The notes: generated by a model not told the origin, from the letters alone. DNA of 64,000 bases from Sinomonas humi (GCF_000802235.1 NZ_JTDL01000109.1:1-64000); one strand, 5' to 3'; counted from the stretch's first letter, positions 35,621 through 45,092 are shown. A program made the numbers and translations.

Positions 35621-35863
35621 ATGAACGCCTATCGCGCCGGCGCAGATTCACCCGACATCGGATTCACTGCATCTCTCGGCTTTGAGCGCAAAGCCGTCAC
35701 CGCGGCTCGCCTCTTCTCCATCCTTGTCGGCTTGTGTGTTGTGCTGGCGGCAGTAGTCGTCGGGCTGGGCACCGGGACAGAAGGCACGCCGACCACCTCC
35801 ATCCCGAGCCAAGTGGCCGTGCTCCGCGGCGCGGCCCCCGGCGACCTGTACGGAATCAGCTGA
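35621..35863 (+). CDS. Small membrane protein (80 residues)
   Basis: The ATG at 35621 has AGGA upstream. One membrane span (about 32-52, ILVGLCVVLAAVVVGLG) is followed by a short outer tail rich in Thr/Ser/Pro. No family recognised. A long hairpin terminator lies just behind it. Confidence 0.6.
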   Translation: MNAYRAGADSPDIGFTASLGFERKAVTAARLFSILVGLCVVLAAVVVGLGTGTEGTPTTSIPSQVAVLRGAAPGDLYGIS

Positions 35864-35876
35864 GCTGTCCAAATAC

Positions 35877-35919
35877 CCTCCTCGCCCGGCCGCCAGTAGC
35901 GGGGCTACTGGGCGAGGAG
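35877..35919 (+). terminator. Hairpin after the small membrane-protein gene
   Basis: CCTCCTCGCCC and CAGTAGC pair with GCTACTG and GGCGAGGAG around a GGG loop, with a 6-nt bulge in the stem. Confidence 0.6.
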
Positions 35920-35977
35920 CCCCAGAATCCAAGCGCGGCCCTAGCTCTCGCAAAAAGAACATCAAGGAGACACAACT

Positions 35978-36405
35978 ATGGAAACGAACAAGGACCTCGT
36001 CCGCCGCGCCTACGAACTCTTCGAAGCGGGCAGGGCCGCGGAGGCCGCGGAGCTGTTCGTCCCCCATGCCGTGTGGACCATGCCGGGGCGGCACGCGCTC
36101 AGCGGCGAGTACATCGGCAGGCAAAGGATCAAGTGGTGGTAACGAAAGAGTGGCCGGCTCAGGCCATCCTGCATGACTTCCTGTCCAAGCTCGCTGCCCT
36201 CACAGGCTCGACCTACCGAGCGACCGCCATGGACGTAGCCGAAGGCGACGAACACGTCTTCGTCCTGCAGAACAGCAGGGCCGAGCGCGGCAGTCAGTCG
36301 ATCAATAACTTCCTCTGCAACGTCTTCACCGTAAGGGATGGGCTCATCCACGCCGTCCATTCCTACCCGTACGACGCCGAGGCCCAAGAGGCCTTCTGGC
36401 GCTGA
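35978..36405 (+). pseudogene. SnoaL-like protein gene disrupted by a 38-bp insertion
   Basis: ATG at 35978 with AAGGAGA upstream. The first frame reads an NTF2/SnoaL-like start (NKDLVRRAYELFEAGRAAEA) but stops at 36140. A second frame from about 36160 carries the rest (AILHDFLSKLAALTG to EAQEAFWR). Removing 36122-36159 joins GRQ to AILHDFL in one frame and restores a 129-residue protein, the normal family length. The gene is therefore inactive unless the insertion is bypassed. SnoaL-like proteins are small cyclase or isomerase-like enzymes. Confidence 0.82.
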
Positions 36406-36480
36406 ACGCGGCCGGGCACCCAGACCTCACGCCGACCGAACCGCCCAGTGATCGAACTCTCAAACTGAATCGAGGATCCA

Positions 36481-36972
36481 ATGCCAGTCACCGACGAGGA
36501 CGTCTTCATCGCAGCACCGCCAGAGGCAGTCTTCGACTATCTCGACGACCCGACCCACTTCCCGGTGTTCGACCCCACCATCCTCACCGCCCAACTCGAC
36601 GGCGACGGTGCCTCCCGGGTCGGTTCCCACATCAGGGGAACAAGCAAGATCCTCGGCCAGACCTTCCATTGGGTGGTCGAAGTCATCGAACACGACCGCC
36701 CCAAGAAGCACGTTGCCAAATCGGTGGAAGGAGAGATCAGCTTCACGACCACCTACACCTTCTCTCCAGAGGCCGGGGGGACGAGGCTGCACTATCGGCT
36801 TGAAGCCGCCACGGGCCTTGGTGGTGTGTTCGGCGGCCTCGGAGACCCTGCCGTCAGCGAGGTCGGCGCGAGGCAGATGCGAACGAACCTTGCCACCCTC
36901 GCCCAGATCCTCGCCGGGCAGGACGGGAGCGCCCAACGCCTTCACGGAGAACAGGGGCTGACACCAGTCTGA
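36481..36972 (+). CDS. SRPBCC-family protein
   Basis: 163 residues. The START-like fold signature is clear: VFIAAPPEAVFDYLDDPTHFPVFDPT at the start and TRLHYRLEAA in the later strand, then a C-terminal helix that carries LATLAQILAG. Members bind hydrophobic ligands. Single ORF with all parts intact, between two broken genes. Ligand unknown. Confidence 0.85.
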   Translation: MPVTDEDVFIAAPPEAVFDYLDDPTHFPVFDPTILTAQLDGDGASRVGSHIRGTSKILGQTFHWVVEVIEHDRPKKHVAKSVEGEISFTTTYTFSPEAGGTRLHYRLEAATGLGGVFGGLGDPAVSEVGARQMRTNLATLAQILAGQDGSAQRLHGEQGLTPV

Positions 36973-37155
36973 TTCCGTTTCATCCGGCATCAGGCCCGGA
37001 CGACTAGCGGGGGAACCTTCAGTCTTGGTTGTCCGACGGGCTCCGGCTCCCGGAAGCACCGGGCTCTCACGTCCTGGCATTCGGCGGGAACCTCACGGTG
37101 CCTGACGGGTCGGTGTTCAACACAGGTGCGGATGCGATGAAGGGTCGTGATCAGG

Positions 37156-38013
37156 ATGATCTTGGTGGTGGGCGGAACCGGGGAGCTCGGCGGGCGAGTC
37201 GTCCGCCTGCTGCGGGCCAAGGGGCAGGACGTGCGCGCTCTGGTCCGGTGGCAGAGCGACGACCGAGCGCTGCGAGAGGTTGGCGCTGAGGTGGTGCGCA
37301 GCGACCTCACGAACGGGGTCAGCCTGGACTCAGCCTGCCGAGGGGCCGACATCGTGGTCGCTACCGCAAGCACCATCGTCAGGCGGCTCCAGGGTACAAG
37401 CCTCGCGACCCTCAAGCAGGTTGACGAAGAGGGAATGGCCTCCCTCGTGAAGGCTTGCTCTGGAGCACGCCAAGCAGGCGACCGAGGATCTCCTTGCCCG
37501 CTCGTCGATGCAGCAGGTCATCGTCCGTCCCGACTCCTTCCAAGAGATCCACCTCGGCCCGCTCGGCAGGTTCGACATGGCCAGCGGGAAAGCGCTGATC
37601 ATCGGCAAGGGCGGCAATCGGCTCCGCTTCGTGGCCACCGACGACGTTGCAGCCCTCATCGCGGCAGTCGCGCTTGAGCCCGAGCCACCGGGCGTGATCG
37701 AGTTCGGCGGCCCCGAGGCGCTCTCCAAGAACGAGGCCGTGGAAATCGCCGGGCAACTCACGGGACGCCCCATGAAGGCCCGGCATGTTCCCCGTGCTCT
37801 GGCCCGGCTCGCCGTCCGCGTGCTAGCTCGTCCGAACGACGCCCTGTCAACGGTGTTCGGCAACGGGCTGCTGCAGGACACCGTTGACGTGAGCTGGGAC
37901 GATAAGCCGCTCCGCCAACGGGGCATCATCCCTAAGGCCGCGAACGAATTCCTCCGAGAGCAGGCGCAGCGAATCTCAGGGGACATGGGGTCACGGCCGC
38001 GGAGCGAACCGGG
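37156..38013 (+). pseudogene. NAD(P)-binding (NmrA-like) oxidoreductase gene with internal deletion
   Basis: It starts ILVVGGTGELGGRVVRLL, a Rossmann GXXGXXG site. The frame from 37156 is good to VKAC (37458) and then degenerates, while a different frame from 37460 continues with LEHAKQATEDLLARSS and VIVRPDSFQEIHLGP up to NEFLREQAQR. The expected strand between them (a VFVS-type segment) is missing, so an out-of-frame deletion lies at 37459/37460. The natural C-terminal stop is also gone; the frame runs into the convergent DUF805 gene. Confidence 0.78.
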
Positions 38014-39078
38014 TCAGCTGCAGTCAATCCAGTCCAGATTCACGCTGTCCCCTTGCAGGCTGGGGTCGAAGGGAACGCCGATCTCTGTCGGGAGGCCTTG
38101 GGACAGCTCTGGCAACTTGGCCGAGCTGCTCCAGACCCGCTTCCCGTTGCTCATGAGGGACATCTCGATGGTTCCCCCCTCGCACGGGACCATCGAGATG
38201 TTCTCTAGCAGCGCCGTCGCGCAGCCGTGCGCTCCGACGCCTTGGCAGGCCGACTTGCCCGGCTCCCACTTGATGAACAGGCCGTCGCTGTACTGCTCCC
38301 AGCTCGGGTCCGCCTTGAGCTGGGCCCGGAGCGCGTCCTCCCGCGGGTCGACAGGGAGGGAGTAGGGATTCGCCTCAGGTGTCGCCTGCTCCTGCGCAGA
38401 CTGGGCGGGAGCCGCCTGGCCCACCGACCCCAAGAGCGAGGACGCCGCTACCGCGAGGACGACCACGAGGATGAGCGCGCCGAGGCCAGCAAGTGCCCAG
38501 CGCGCTCCTGACCTGCCCGACTCGGACCGCGCCCCCTGCGCAGGAGCAGCGTGGGCGGTCGGCCGAGGCAGCGACCCGCCTCCGTCCACGGGCGGAGGCC
38601 CCGCAAGCCCGGGAGCCAAGGGGATCGGCGGCGCAGTTGGCCGCGCGCGGACTACGTCGAACCTCACGCCAAGCGGGTTCGTCCTCCGCGTGAACATCAC
38701 GAGCAGCGCCATGGAGCCGACGAACGGCACGAGCCCGAGCAGCAGCCACCACCCGCTGAAGTTCGCGTCGTGGAGTCGGCGCACGCAGAGGGCGAGCCCG
38801 GGGACCATGCAAACGACGGCGACCGTGAGCATCAGGACCAGAACGCTGTACCCTATGACCGGATCCTTCAGAGCAGTCACCGCGTAGTCGAGGGCGTAGG
38901 ACAGGATGCTCACGATGGCACCGAGCCTGTACACGAGCCAGTATTCGCTGCGGCTGGCCCGGCCGGTGAACGTGAAGTCCTTCAGCCAGAACCTTCGGAA
39001 CGCCTCCCGGAACGTGGCCCCGTAGAGCGGCAGATCGAGCGACTGCTCCTGCCCTCGCTGCTGCTCTTGCATTGCCAT
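38014..39078 (-). CDS. DUF805 membrane protein with extracytoplasmic domain
   Basis: 354 residues. Residues 25-135 are a DUF805 domain with three or four spans (FTFTGRASRSEYWLV and LCVRRLHDANFSGWWLLL are diagnostic). A Pro-rich linker leads to another span (about 193-215) and an outer domain with several Cys (KSACQGVGAHGCATALLE) likely disulfide-bonded. Function unknown. Confidence 0.87.
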   Translation of the reverse strand: MAMQEQQRGQEQSLDLPLYGATFREAFRRFWLKDFTFTGRASRSEYWLVYRLGAIVSILSYALDYAVTALKDPVIGYSVLVLMLTVAVVCMVPGLALCVRRLHDANFSGWWLLLGLVPFVGSMALLVMFTRRTNPLGVRFDVVRARPTAPPIPLAPGLAGPPPVDGGGSLPRPTAHAAPAQGARSESGRSGARWALAGLGALILVVVLAVAASSLLGSVGQAAPAQSAQEQATPEANPYSLPVDPREDALRAQLKADPSWEQYSDGLFIKWEPGKSACQGVGAHGCATALLENISMVPCEGGTIEMSLMSNGKRVWSSSAKLPELSQGLPTEIGVPFDPSLQGDSVNLDWIDCS

Positions 39079-39229
39079 GACGACTCCCCCTAAACGCCAC
39101 TGCCCCCAATTGGGACAAGCGTATTGGATCCGAAGCGCAAGAAGTCCTACCTCAGTGCCACGTTCCGACGCCGAACCCTAGCCCGAGGTCTTCCCGTCGG
39201 ACGCGTACGCGACCCCGTTTCGTCAGTCA

Positions 39230-39622
39230 TCACCCCGAGTAGGCGGCTCTGGTCTCTGCAGGAGTCTCCCCCTGGAGGACCCACCGGTTGCCGTCGGGGT
39301 CGGCAAAGAACGCGAATTGGACCCCTCCCATGTCCTGGACCTCGCTGATTTCCAGACCGCGCTTCAAGAGCTCGGCGCGCACTTCACCCAAGTCGGGCAC
39401 CACGAGCTGGAGTCCTTCAAGGCTGCCCGGGCGCATGCCTGTCATCCCTGTGCCGATCACGATCGAGGCAGCAGAGCCAGGAGGCGTCAACTGCACGACC
39501 CGCATCCCGGGTATGTGCTCGACGTCGTGGTCGAGGGAGAAGCCGAGCTTCTCTGTGTAGAAGGCCTTCGACCTCGCCACATCCGCCACCGGTACCTGCA
39601 CGACTTCCAAGCGCATCTCCAT
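39230..39622 (-). CDS. VOC-family (glyoxalase-like) protein
   Basis: 130 residues, same layout as the protein at 23848-24225: VPVADVARSKAFYTEKLGF, RVVQLTPPGSAASIVIG and FADPDGNRWVLQ. The shared VQLTPPGSA block shows the two are paralogues. Substrate unknown. Confidence 0.87.
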   Translation of the reverse strand: MEMRLEVVQVPVADVARSKAFYTEKLGFSLDHDVEHIPGMRVVQLTPPGSAASIVIGTGMTGMRPGSLEGLQLVVPDLGEVRAELLKRGLEISEVQDMGGVQFAFFADPDGNRWVLQGETPAETRAAYSG

Positions 39623-39704
39623 GGAACCTCACGGTACAGCGGTTGCTCAGGACGGAGGGCGCTGGATCAGCGGCTCGCGGGCGGCCGATCGTGAGAGCCC
39701 GCGG

Positions 39705-40964
39705 CTACCCCTCCCCCAACCACGCGAGCGCGGCCACGACGAGCGTGGCGGTTCCGGTCTCAAGCGTCGGCTCGATGACCGGGGCGAAGCGTGGGGAGTG
39801 GTTGCCGGGGATGTCCGCGCTTACGGTGCCGTGCTCCTCCGCAGCCCGGTACAGACCGGGATCGATCCCGCCAACTCCCCAATACGTGTAGGGGATCCCG
39901 AAGGCATAGGGAATTGCGCTGAAGTCCTCGCTCGCCGTCTGCCTCCCGTAGTCGGTCACGCTGCCGCCGAAGTAGTCACGGAAGGCATCGGTGACCCGCT
40001 GGGTCACATCGGAGGAGTTATGCGTGAGCGGGTAGCTGTCGTAGACCTCGAACTCCGGCTCCCGAGAGGATCCCGACGCGGCACTCTCGGCCCTCGCGAT
40101 GCGCTCGATCGCCCCGAGGACCTGATCCCGAATCGAGGTGTCGTACGTGCGGATGTTCAGCTCGAGCACGGCATGGTCATCGATGATGTTGCTCTTCGCC
40201 CCAACCGCGATCCGCCCGACGGTGACGACAGCGAACTCCCCCGGTTGGACCTCGCGCGAGACGATGCCCTGCAGCCTGACGACAACCATTGCGGCCAGGA
40301 CGGCCGGGTCGATGGAGAGATGCGGCATGGAACCATGGCTCCCTCGCCCGAACAAGGTGATCCGCACGCTGTCGGCCATCGAGAGGAACGCGCCCGGGTG
40401 CGGACTCACCGTGCCCGCGGGGCGCGCGAGGACGTGCTGGCCGAGCGCGACGTCGGGCCGCGGTATGCGCGCGACGAGCCCGTCGTCGACCATTCCCCGC
40501 GCGCCGTCCGCTGTCTCCTCGGCTGGCTGGAACAACGCTACGAGCGTCCCCGACCAGGAGCCGCGGCTTCGGGCCATGAGGCGAGCCGCGCCGAGCAGGC
40601 ATGAGACGTGGACGTCGTGGCCACAGCCGTGCATCACCGGCACCTCGCGGCCAGCGGCATCCATACCGACGGCCGTGCTCGCATAGTCCAGCCCGGTTGC
40701 TTCGGCGATGGGCAGCGCGTCCATGTCGGCCCGCAGCAGGACGGTGGGCCCCTGCCCGTTCTCCAGAATCCCGACCACACCAGTCCCGCCAATACCCCCG
40801 TGGACGGTGAACCCGTCTTCCTTCAGCCGCTCGGCAACGATGCCGGCGGTGCGGGACTCCTGATGGCTCAGCTCGGGGTGCGCGTGCAGGTCCTTGTACA
40901 GCGATTCCTGCCAGGCCTTGATGTCCGGCTGTCCGGAAAGGACGGTGCTCACCGATGCTGACAT
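39705..40964 (-). CDS. M20-family amidohydrolase
   Basis: 419 residues from the ATG at 40964, with GGGAG six bases upstream; ATG 40970 abuts that site, and the frame is open to 41132. It has HAHPELSHQE, RADMDALPI, HGCGHDVHVSCLLGA with the metal-binding Cys/His, and QPAEETADGARGMVDDG, the features of N-acyl-amino-acid or hippurate hydrolases (IAA-amino acid hydrolase type). A dimerisation domain (about 195-310) is inserted. Probable role: release of an amino acid from an N-acyl compound. Confidence 0.9.
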   Translation of the reverse strand: MSASVSTVLSGQPDIKAWQESLYKDLHAHPELSHQESRTAGIVAERLKEDGFTVHGGIGGTGVVGILENGQGPTVLLRADMDALPIAEATGLDYASTAVGMDAAGREVPVMHGCGHDVHVSCLLGAARLMARSRGSWSGTLVALFQPAEETADGARGMVDDGLVARIPRPDVALGQHVLARPAGTVSPHPGAFLSMADSVRITLFGRGSHGSMPHLSIDPAVLAAMVVVRLQGIVSREVQPGEFAVVTVGRIAVGAKSNIIDDHAVLELNIRTYDTSIRDQVLGAIERIARAESAASGSSREPEFEVYDSYPLTHNSSDVTQRVTDAFRDYFGGSVTDYGRQTASEDFSAIPYAFGIPYTYWGVGGIDPGLYRAAEEHGTVSADIPGNHSPRFAPVIEPTLETGTATLVVAALAWLGEG

Positions 40965-41001
40965 GCTCATCTCCCTGTCCGAAGTACGAGTTCCTTGGAG
41001 G

Positions 41002-41706
41002 TCACTCCACTTGGCCTTCGTCCGTCCCGTTGGGGGCCTCCGGACGACGGCGGGGCCACCGCAATCCGGGCAGCGCCCCGAGCCTGAATTCAACAGGCTC
41101 GGGTAGCCTCCAACCACGGCGGCGGGCAACAAGGCTCACGGCGGAGCCGGTAACGATGGCGAGGGCGAACCCGAGGTTCTGCTGGCCCAGCGGATACAGG
41201 AGTGCCATCTCGGCGCTGCCGATGAGGGCTCCTGTGGCGTAGAGGGTGTTGCCGCCGAAGATCGCAGGCAGGCGCCCGACGGCGATGTCCCGCACCATTC
41301 CTCCGCCCACCGCAGTCAGCAGGCCCAGAAACATCGCAGGCAGCCAGCCCAGACCAAAGCCGAGCGCCTTCGCGGTGCCGGTCGCCGACCAACAGCCCAA
41401 CGAGAGGGAGTCGGCGACGAGGAGCACGCGCGTGGCCCAGACCCCGTCGAGACGCACCAGGAACGCCACGGCCGCGCCGAGCACCGCAGTCAGAAGATAG
41501 GCGGGGTTGGTCAGAGCCACCGGGAAGCCGTGCTGGAGCAGGGTGTCGCGCATGATTCCGCCGCCGAGAGCCGAGAGCACCGCGAGCACAACGAACCCGA
41601 TCGGGTCGAAGCGGAGCTGCCGCGCGACGGCGCCCCCGAGGATCCCGTTAGCCAGCACGCCGACGAGGTCGACGACGTCGAACACTCCCGCGGCCTCGAA
41701 CCCCAA
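41002..41706 (-). CDS. Trimeric intracellular cation channel (TRIC/UPF0126) family protein
   Basis: 234 residues, seven spans in two repeats, each with the GGG-RD kinked-helix motif (ALGGGIMRDTLLQ and AVGGGMVRDIAVGRLP). Prokaryotic TRIC proteins conduct K+. The outermost start is TTG at 41706; a GTG a few codons further in is possible. A basic 35-residue tail follows the last span. Confidence 0.87.
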   Translation of the reverse strand: MGFEAAGVFDVVDLVGVLANGILGGAVARQLRFDPIGFVVLAVLSALGGGIMRDTLLQHGFPVALTNPAYLLTAVLGAAVAFLVRLDGVWATRVLLVADSLSLGCWSATGTAKALGFGLGWLPAMFLGLLTAVGGGMVRDIAVGRLPAIFGGNTLYATGALIGSAEMALLYPLGQQNLGFALAIVTGSAVSLVARRRGWRLPEPVEFRLGALPGLRWPRRRPEAPNGTDEGQVE

Positions 41707-41870
41707 GCTTCACACCGCCCCTCAGGCCAGACCGTCTGCCTCGCGTCCCGGAATGAGCGCCGCGAGCCTGCCGTGCCCGACGATACTCCCCCACACCGGC
41801 CCTCCGCCCCAGTCCGGCGCCCCAATCGGGGCGGGCAGGCATCAAGAACCGGTAGGGCGGACGAGCTGGG

Positions 41871-42503
41871 TCAGTCGACGTCGCTCTCGACGGGAACCGG
41901 CACGGGCTCCCGGCGGGCCTTGGCACGCCGACGGAGGGCTTCGATACCGAGCGGCGCGACGGAGACCAAGACAAGGAGCGTGGCGAGGATGTCGATGTTC
42001 TTGGCAATGAAGTCGACCTTGCCGAGCCACATCCCGACGAGGGCCACCGCGACTGTCCACGCGATGGCGCCGAGCACGTTCCATCCCAGGAACTTCTTGC
42101 GAGGGTACCGAGCCGCGCCGGCGACAAGCGGAGTGTAGGTCCGGGCCACGGGGACGAAGCGGGCCAAGGCCAGAGCTCGGCCGCCGTACCGGGCGAAGAA
42201 GGTCTCGGCGCTTTCGAGGTGCTTGAGCTTGAGGATGCGGGCATCCTCGCGGAACCACCGCCGTCCGACGGCCTTTCCGATCAGGTAACCGACCTCGTTC
42301 CCGGCAATCGCCGCCACGGCCGCGACCAGGACCAGCACCGGGAGCGGCAGGGGCAGGTGCGGGCCGAGGACACCGAGCGAGAACAGGAGGGTGTCCCCGG
42401 GGAGGAACGGGAACAGAAGGCCCGATTCGATGAACATGATGACCGCGACGATCGCGATCAGCCACGGTCCGGAGCCGGACAGCAATGAGGTCAGGTCAGG
42501 CAT
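41871..42503 (-). CDS. DedA-family membrane protein
   Basis: 210 residues from the ATG at 42503, with GGGAGGA upstream. VTT/DedA features: FLPGDTLLFSLG, GNEVGYLIGKAVGRRW and RFVPVARTYTPLVAGAARYPRKKF. DedA proteins include undecaprenyl-phosphate translocases. Divergent from a second dedA gene, with a shared promoter region containing CTAAGA/TCTTAG boxes. Confidence 0.92.
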   Translation of the reverse strand: MPDLTSLLSGSGPWLIAIVAVIMFIESGLLFPFLPGDTLLFSLGVLGPHLPLPLPVLVLVAAVAAIAGNEVGYLIGKAVGRRWFREDARILKLKHLESAETFFARYGGRALALARFVPVARTYTPLVAGAARYPRKKFLGWNVLGAIAWTVAVALVGMWLGKVDFIAKNIDILATLLVLVSVAPLGIEALRRRAKARREPVPVPVESDVD

Positions 42504-42573
42504 GGTCCGGGTCCTCCCAATAGGCAATGCGTCGTAGGCGAAGGCGCCTTCGTATCCATGGTGCACGCAGCCA

Positions 42574-42626
42574 TCTAAGACGGCTCTAAGAAGCCGCCTC
42601 CGCCCGCTTCTTAGAATCCCCTTAGA
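42574..42626. promoter_or_regulatory. Repeated TCTAAGA boxes between divergent dedA genes
   Basis: TCTAAGAAG (42585-42593) and CTTCTTAGA (42607-42615) form a perfect 9-bp inverted repeat with a 13-bp spacer. Flanking half-sites are TCTAAGACGG (42574) and CTTAGACGG (about 42621). Looks like an operator for a dimeric regulator. Confidence 0.5.
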
Positions 42627-42724
42627 CGGAGGGGGCGAGCATGAATCCGGTGGCCTGCCTCCTTTCGGGCAGGCTTCGCGAGGCTGGGTAATGGCAGTGT
42701 GATGGGGAGGAATGAGAGGAGCCT

Positions 42725-43360
42725 ATGGGCGCCATTGTCGATGTGATCTTGGGGATGCCCCCTCTGCTGGCCTATGTGCTGGTGTTCGCGTTCGTGTTCG
42801 CCGAGGACGCGATCTTCGTCGGGTTCGTCATCCCCGGGGAGACCGCGGCGGTGCTCGGCGGTGTGATCGCCTCTCAGGGCAAGGCCACGGTGTGGCTGAT
42901 GGCCCCCCTCGTGGTCCTGGCCGCGATCGCCGGCGATTCAGTGGGATACGAGATCGGCAAGCACCTCGGTCCGCGCTTCCTCGACTCCAAACCCCTGCGC
43001 AAACACCGAAAGCGGCTCGACGACGCCCAAGACTTCCTGCGCCGCCGCGGCGGATGGGCAGTCTTCCTGGGCAGGTTCGTGGCGTTTTTCCGCGCCGTCA
43101 TGCCAGCTCTCGCCGGGGCCTCCCGGATGCGCTACCTGAAGTTCCTGGCCTTCAACGCCCTCGGCGGGTTCACCTGGGGCATCGGCTACGTACTCCTCGG
43201 GTTCCTCGCCGGGGCGTCCTATGAGGCAGTGGCCAAGGCTGCCGGGCGGGATATCACCGCAGGCGTTGTGGTCCTGGCCATCATCGCCGTCATCGTCTGG
43301 CGCGTGCGCAAGTCCCGCCGAGAACGCCGTGAGGAACGCGGGGAAGCCTCCGGTGCCTGA
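42725..43360 (+). CDS. DedA-family membrane protein
   Basis: 211 residues. VIPGETAAVLGGVIASQG, GDSVGYEIGKHLGPRFL and GRFVAFFRAVMPALAGASRMRYLKF show the VTT fold. It differs substantially from the divergent DedA at 41871-42503. The following phosphatase gene overlaps its end by 8 bp. DedA-PAP2 pairs, sometimes fused, suggest a joint role in recycling undecaprenyl (pyro)phosphate. Confidence 0.92.
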   Translation: MGAIVDVILGMPPLLAYVLVFAFVFAEDAIFVGFVIPGETAAVLGGVIASQGKATVWLMAPLVVLAAIAGDSVGYEIGKHLGPRFLDSKPLRKHRKRLDDAQDFLRRRGGWAVFLGRFVAFFRAVMPALAGASRMRYLKFLAFNALGGFTWGIGYVLLGFLAGASYEAVAKAAGRDITAGVVVLAIIAVIVWRVRKSRRERREERGEASGA

Positions 43361-45092
43361 GACCTCTCCCGCCACCACGGCCACGCACGCGGGCGGGAAC
43401 AGGGCCCCAGCGCCGAGGGGCGGCGGAGCGGCAGCCCACCTTGTGCTGGCTCTCGTGGCGGTGGTGCTGATCCTGGCGAGCCTCTACGCCGTCAGGACGC
43501 TTTCCCTTTTCGTCTCCCCGATGCTGTTCCTCGCCGCGATCTTCCTCGAGGTCGTGTTCATAGCCGTACTCGTCTACGCCCTCATCCAAGCGCTCGCCAA
43601 GCCCTCGGCCATGCTGCGGTCGCTGGGCGAGTCCGCGTGGACCGGGCTCGAGTCGAACGAGTACGTGGTCAGATTCAGGGCCTCCCGATCGCCTTGGCTG
43701 CGGTGGCTGCGGGATCGGTTCCGCCTCGACACACCGAGCGGGATTTGGCTCACCGCGACCGTCGTGGTCGCGGCCATCCCTTTCGGGAACTTCCTCAGCC
43801 TCGCCGTCGCCGTGGTCACCCACGGCGCGTTCACGCAGGTGGACCAGCGGATCGCGAACCTGATGCCTCTGGTCCGGACACCCGGCGAGACGTCGTTCTT
43901 CGCGGCGGCGACCATGCTCGCCAACGCCCAGACGCTTGTCCTGGTCACCGTTCTCGCCGTCGTCGTGCTGTGGTGGAGGCGCCGCCGCTTCCTCGCGGGC
44001 GTCGTCGTCGCCGTCGTCGTCGGGAATGAGCTGCTGTATTCGGCGGTGAAATTCATTGTGCACAGGGCGCGTCCGGATTCTGCGTTGGCCGTTCTGATCG
44101 ACACCTCCCCGAGCTTCCCCAGCGGCCACACGATGCGCGCGACCCTCGCCTACGGGATCATCGCCTACCTGCTGTTCAAGGCCTTCAAGTCCACCGCCGC
44201 GAAGGCGGCCACGGTGGCCGCCTATCTGCTCGTCGTGCTGCTCGTGGCCATGAGCCGGGTCTACCTCGGCGTCCACTGGACCACCGACGTCTGGGGCAGC
44301 ATGCTCCTTGGCAGCGCGGTGCTCGCCGCCGTCATCGGCACCCTTGAAATCGCCGCCCGCTTCCCGATCATGAGAGGACGACGACGGCCGATCACCCCGG
44401 GGAGGCTGCTCGCCGTCGTCCCTGCCTTGGGAGTCGTCTTCGCCGTGGTGAGCGCCCCCCTGCTGATCCACCCCGAAGCCCACGCGGCGCAGTTGCGCAC
44501 CCAGCCGCTGGGCTCGCTCGATTCTTCCTCGCTCGCTCGGCTGCCCGTGTACAGCGAGACCCTCACCGGGGACACGATGGAACCGGCCAGCTTCATCTTC
44601 GTCGGCACGCAGGACCAGCTCGTGCATGCCTTCGAGAGCCGCGGCTGGGAAGAGGCCGACCGTTCAACGCTGGCGAATACCCTGCGTGCCTTCGCTGTCG
44701 GGTTCCAAGGCGGCCAGTACCCGACGGCGCCCGTGACGCCCTCGTTCATGGCCTCCGAACCCGAGGCCGTCGCGTTCCAGAAGGCGACTGCCTCGAACAC
44801 CCTGCGCCAACGCCACCACATCCGCATCTGGCGCAGCGGTTACACCGCTCCGGACGGTCGTCCGGTCTGGGAAGCCACGGCGAGCTTCGACGACGGGATC
44901 GAGTTCGCTGGGGCTGCCAAGATCCCGACGCACCACATCGACCCCAACATCGACGCCGAGCGGGCCTACATCATCGGATCCCTCGGCTACCCCGACCACC
45001 TCATATCGTTCACCCATCCCCAGATGGGACACAACGGCAGCGGCGATGAGTTCTTCACGGATGGCAAAGCCGAACTCGTCACCCTGCATTAG
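43353..45092 (+). CDS. PAP2 phosphatase with LssY-like C-terminal domain
   Basis: 579 residues from the GTG at 43353; GTG 43329 is also possible. After two N-terminal spans the PAP2 motifs are KFIVHRARPDS, PSFPSGH and SRVYLGVHWTTD, all intact. A C-terminal outer domain (about 400-575) has the LssY_C pattern FIFVGTQDQLVHAFESRGWEEADR and HHIRIWRSG. Likely dephosphorylates lipid pyrophosphate. Overlap with dedA upstream implies co-expression. Confidence 0.9.
   Translation: MPETSPATTATHAGGNRAPAPRGGGAAAHLVLALVAVVLILASLYAVRTLSLFVSPMLFLAAIFLEVVFIAVLVYALIQALAKPSAMLRSLGESAWTGLESNEYVVRFRASRSPWLRWLRDRFRLDTPSGIWLTATVVVAAIPFGNFLSLAVAVVTHGAFTQVDQRIANLMPLVRTPGETSFFAAATMLANAQTLVLVTVLAVVVLWWRRRRFLAGVVVAVVVGNELLYSAVKFIVHRARPDSALAVLIDTSPSFPSGHTMRATLAYGIIAYLLFKAFKSTAAKAATVAAYLLVVLLVAMSRVYLGVHWTTDVWGSMLLGSAVLAAVIGTLEIAARFPIMRGRRRPITPGRLLAVVPALGVVFAVVSAPLLIHPEAHAAQLRTQPLGSLDSSSLARLPVYSETLTGDTMEPASFIFVGTQDQLVHAFESRGWEEADRSTLANTLRAFAVGFQGGQYPTAPVTPSFMASEPEAVAFQKATASNTLRQRHHIRIWRSGYTAPDGRPVWEATASFDDGIEFAGAAKIPTHHIDPNIDAERAYIIGSLGYPDHLISFTHPQMGHNGSGDEFFTDGKAELVTLH

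Noticed and set aside
43290-44627. 445-codon frame opposite the PAP2 gene
   Set aside because: Charged Asp/His/Arg-rich shadow, no plausible start or family.
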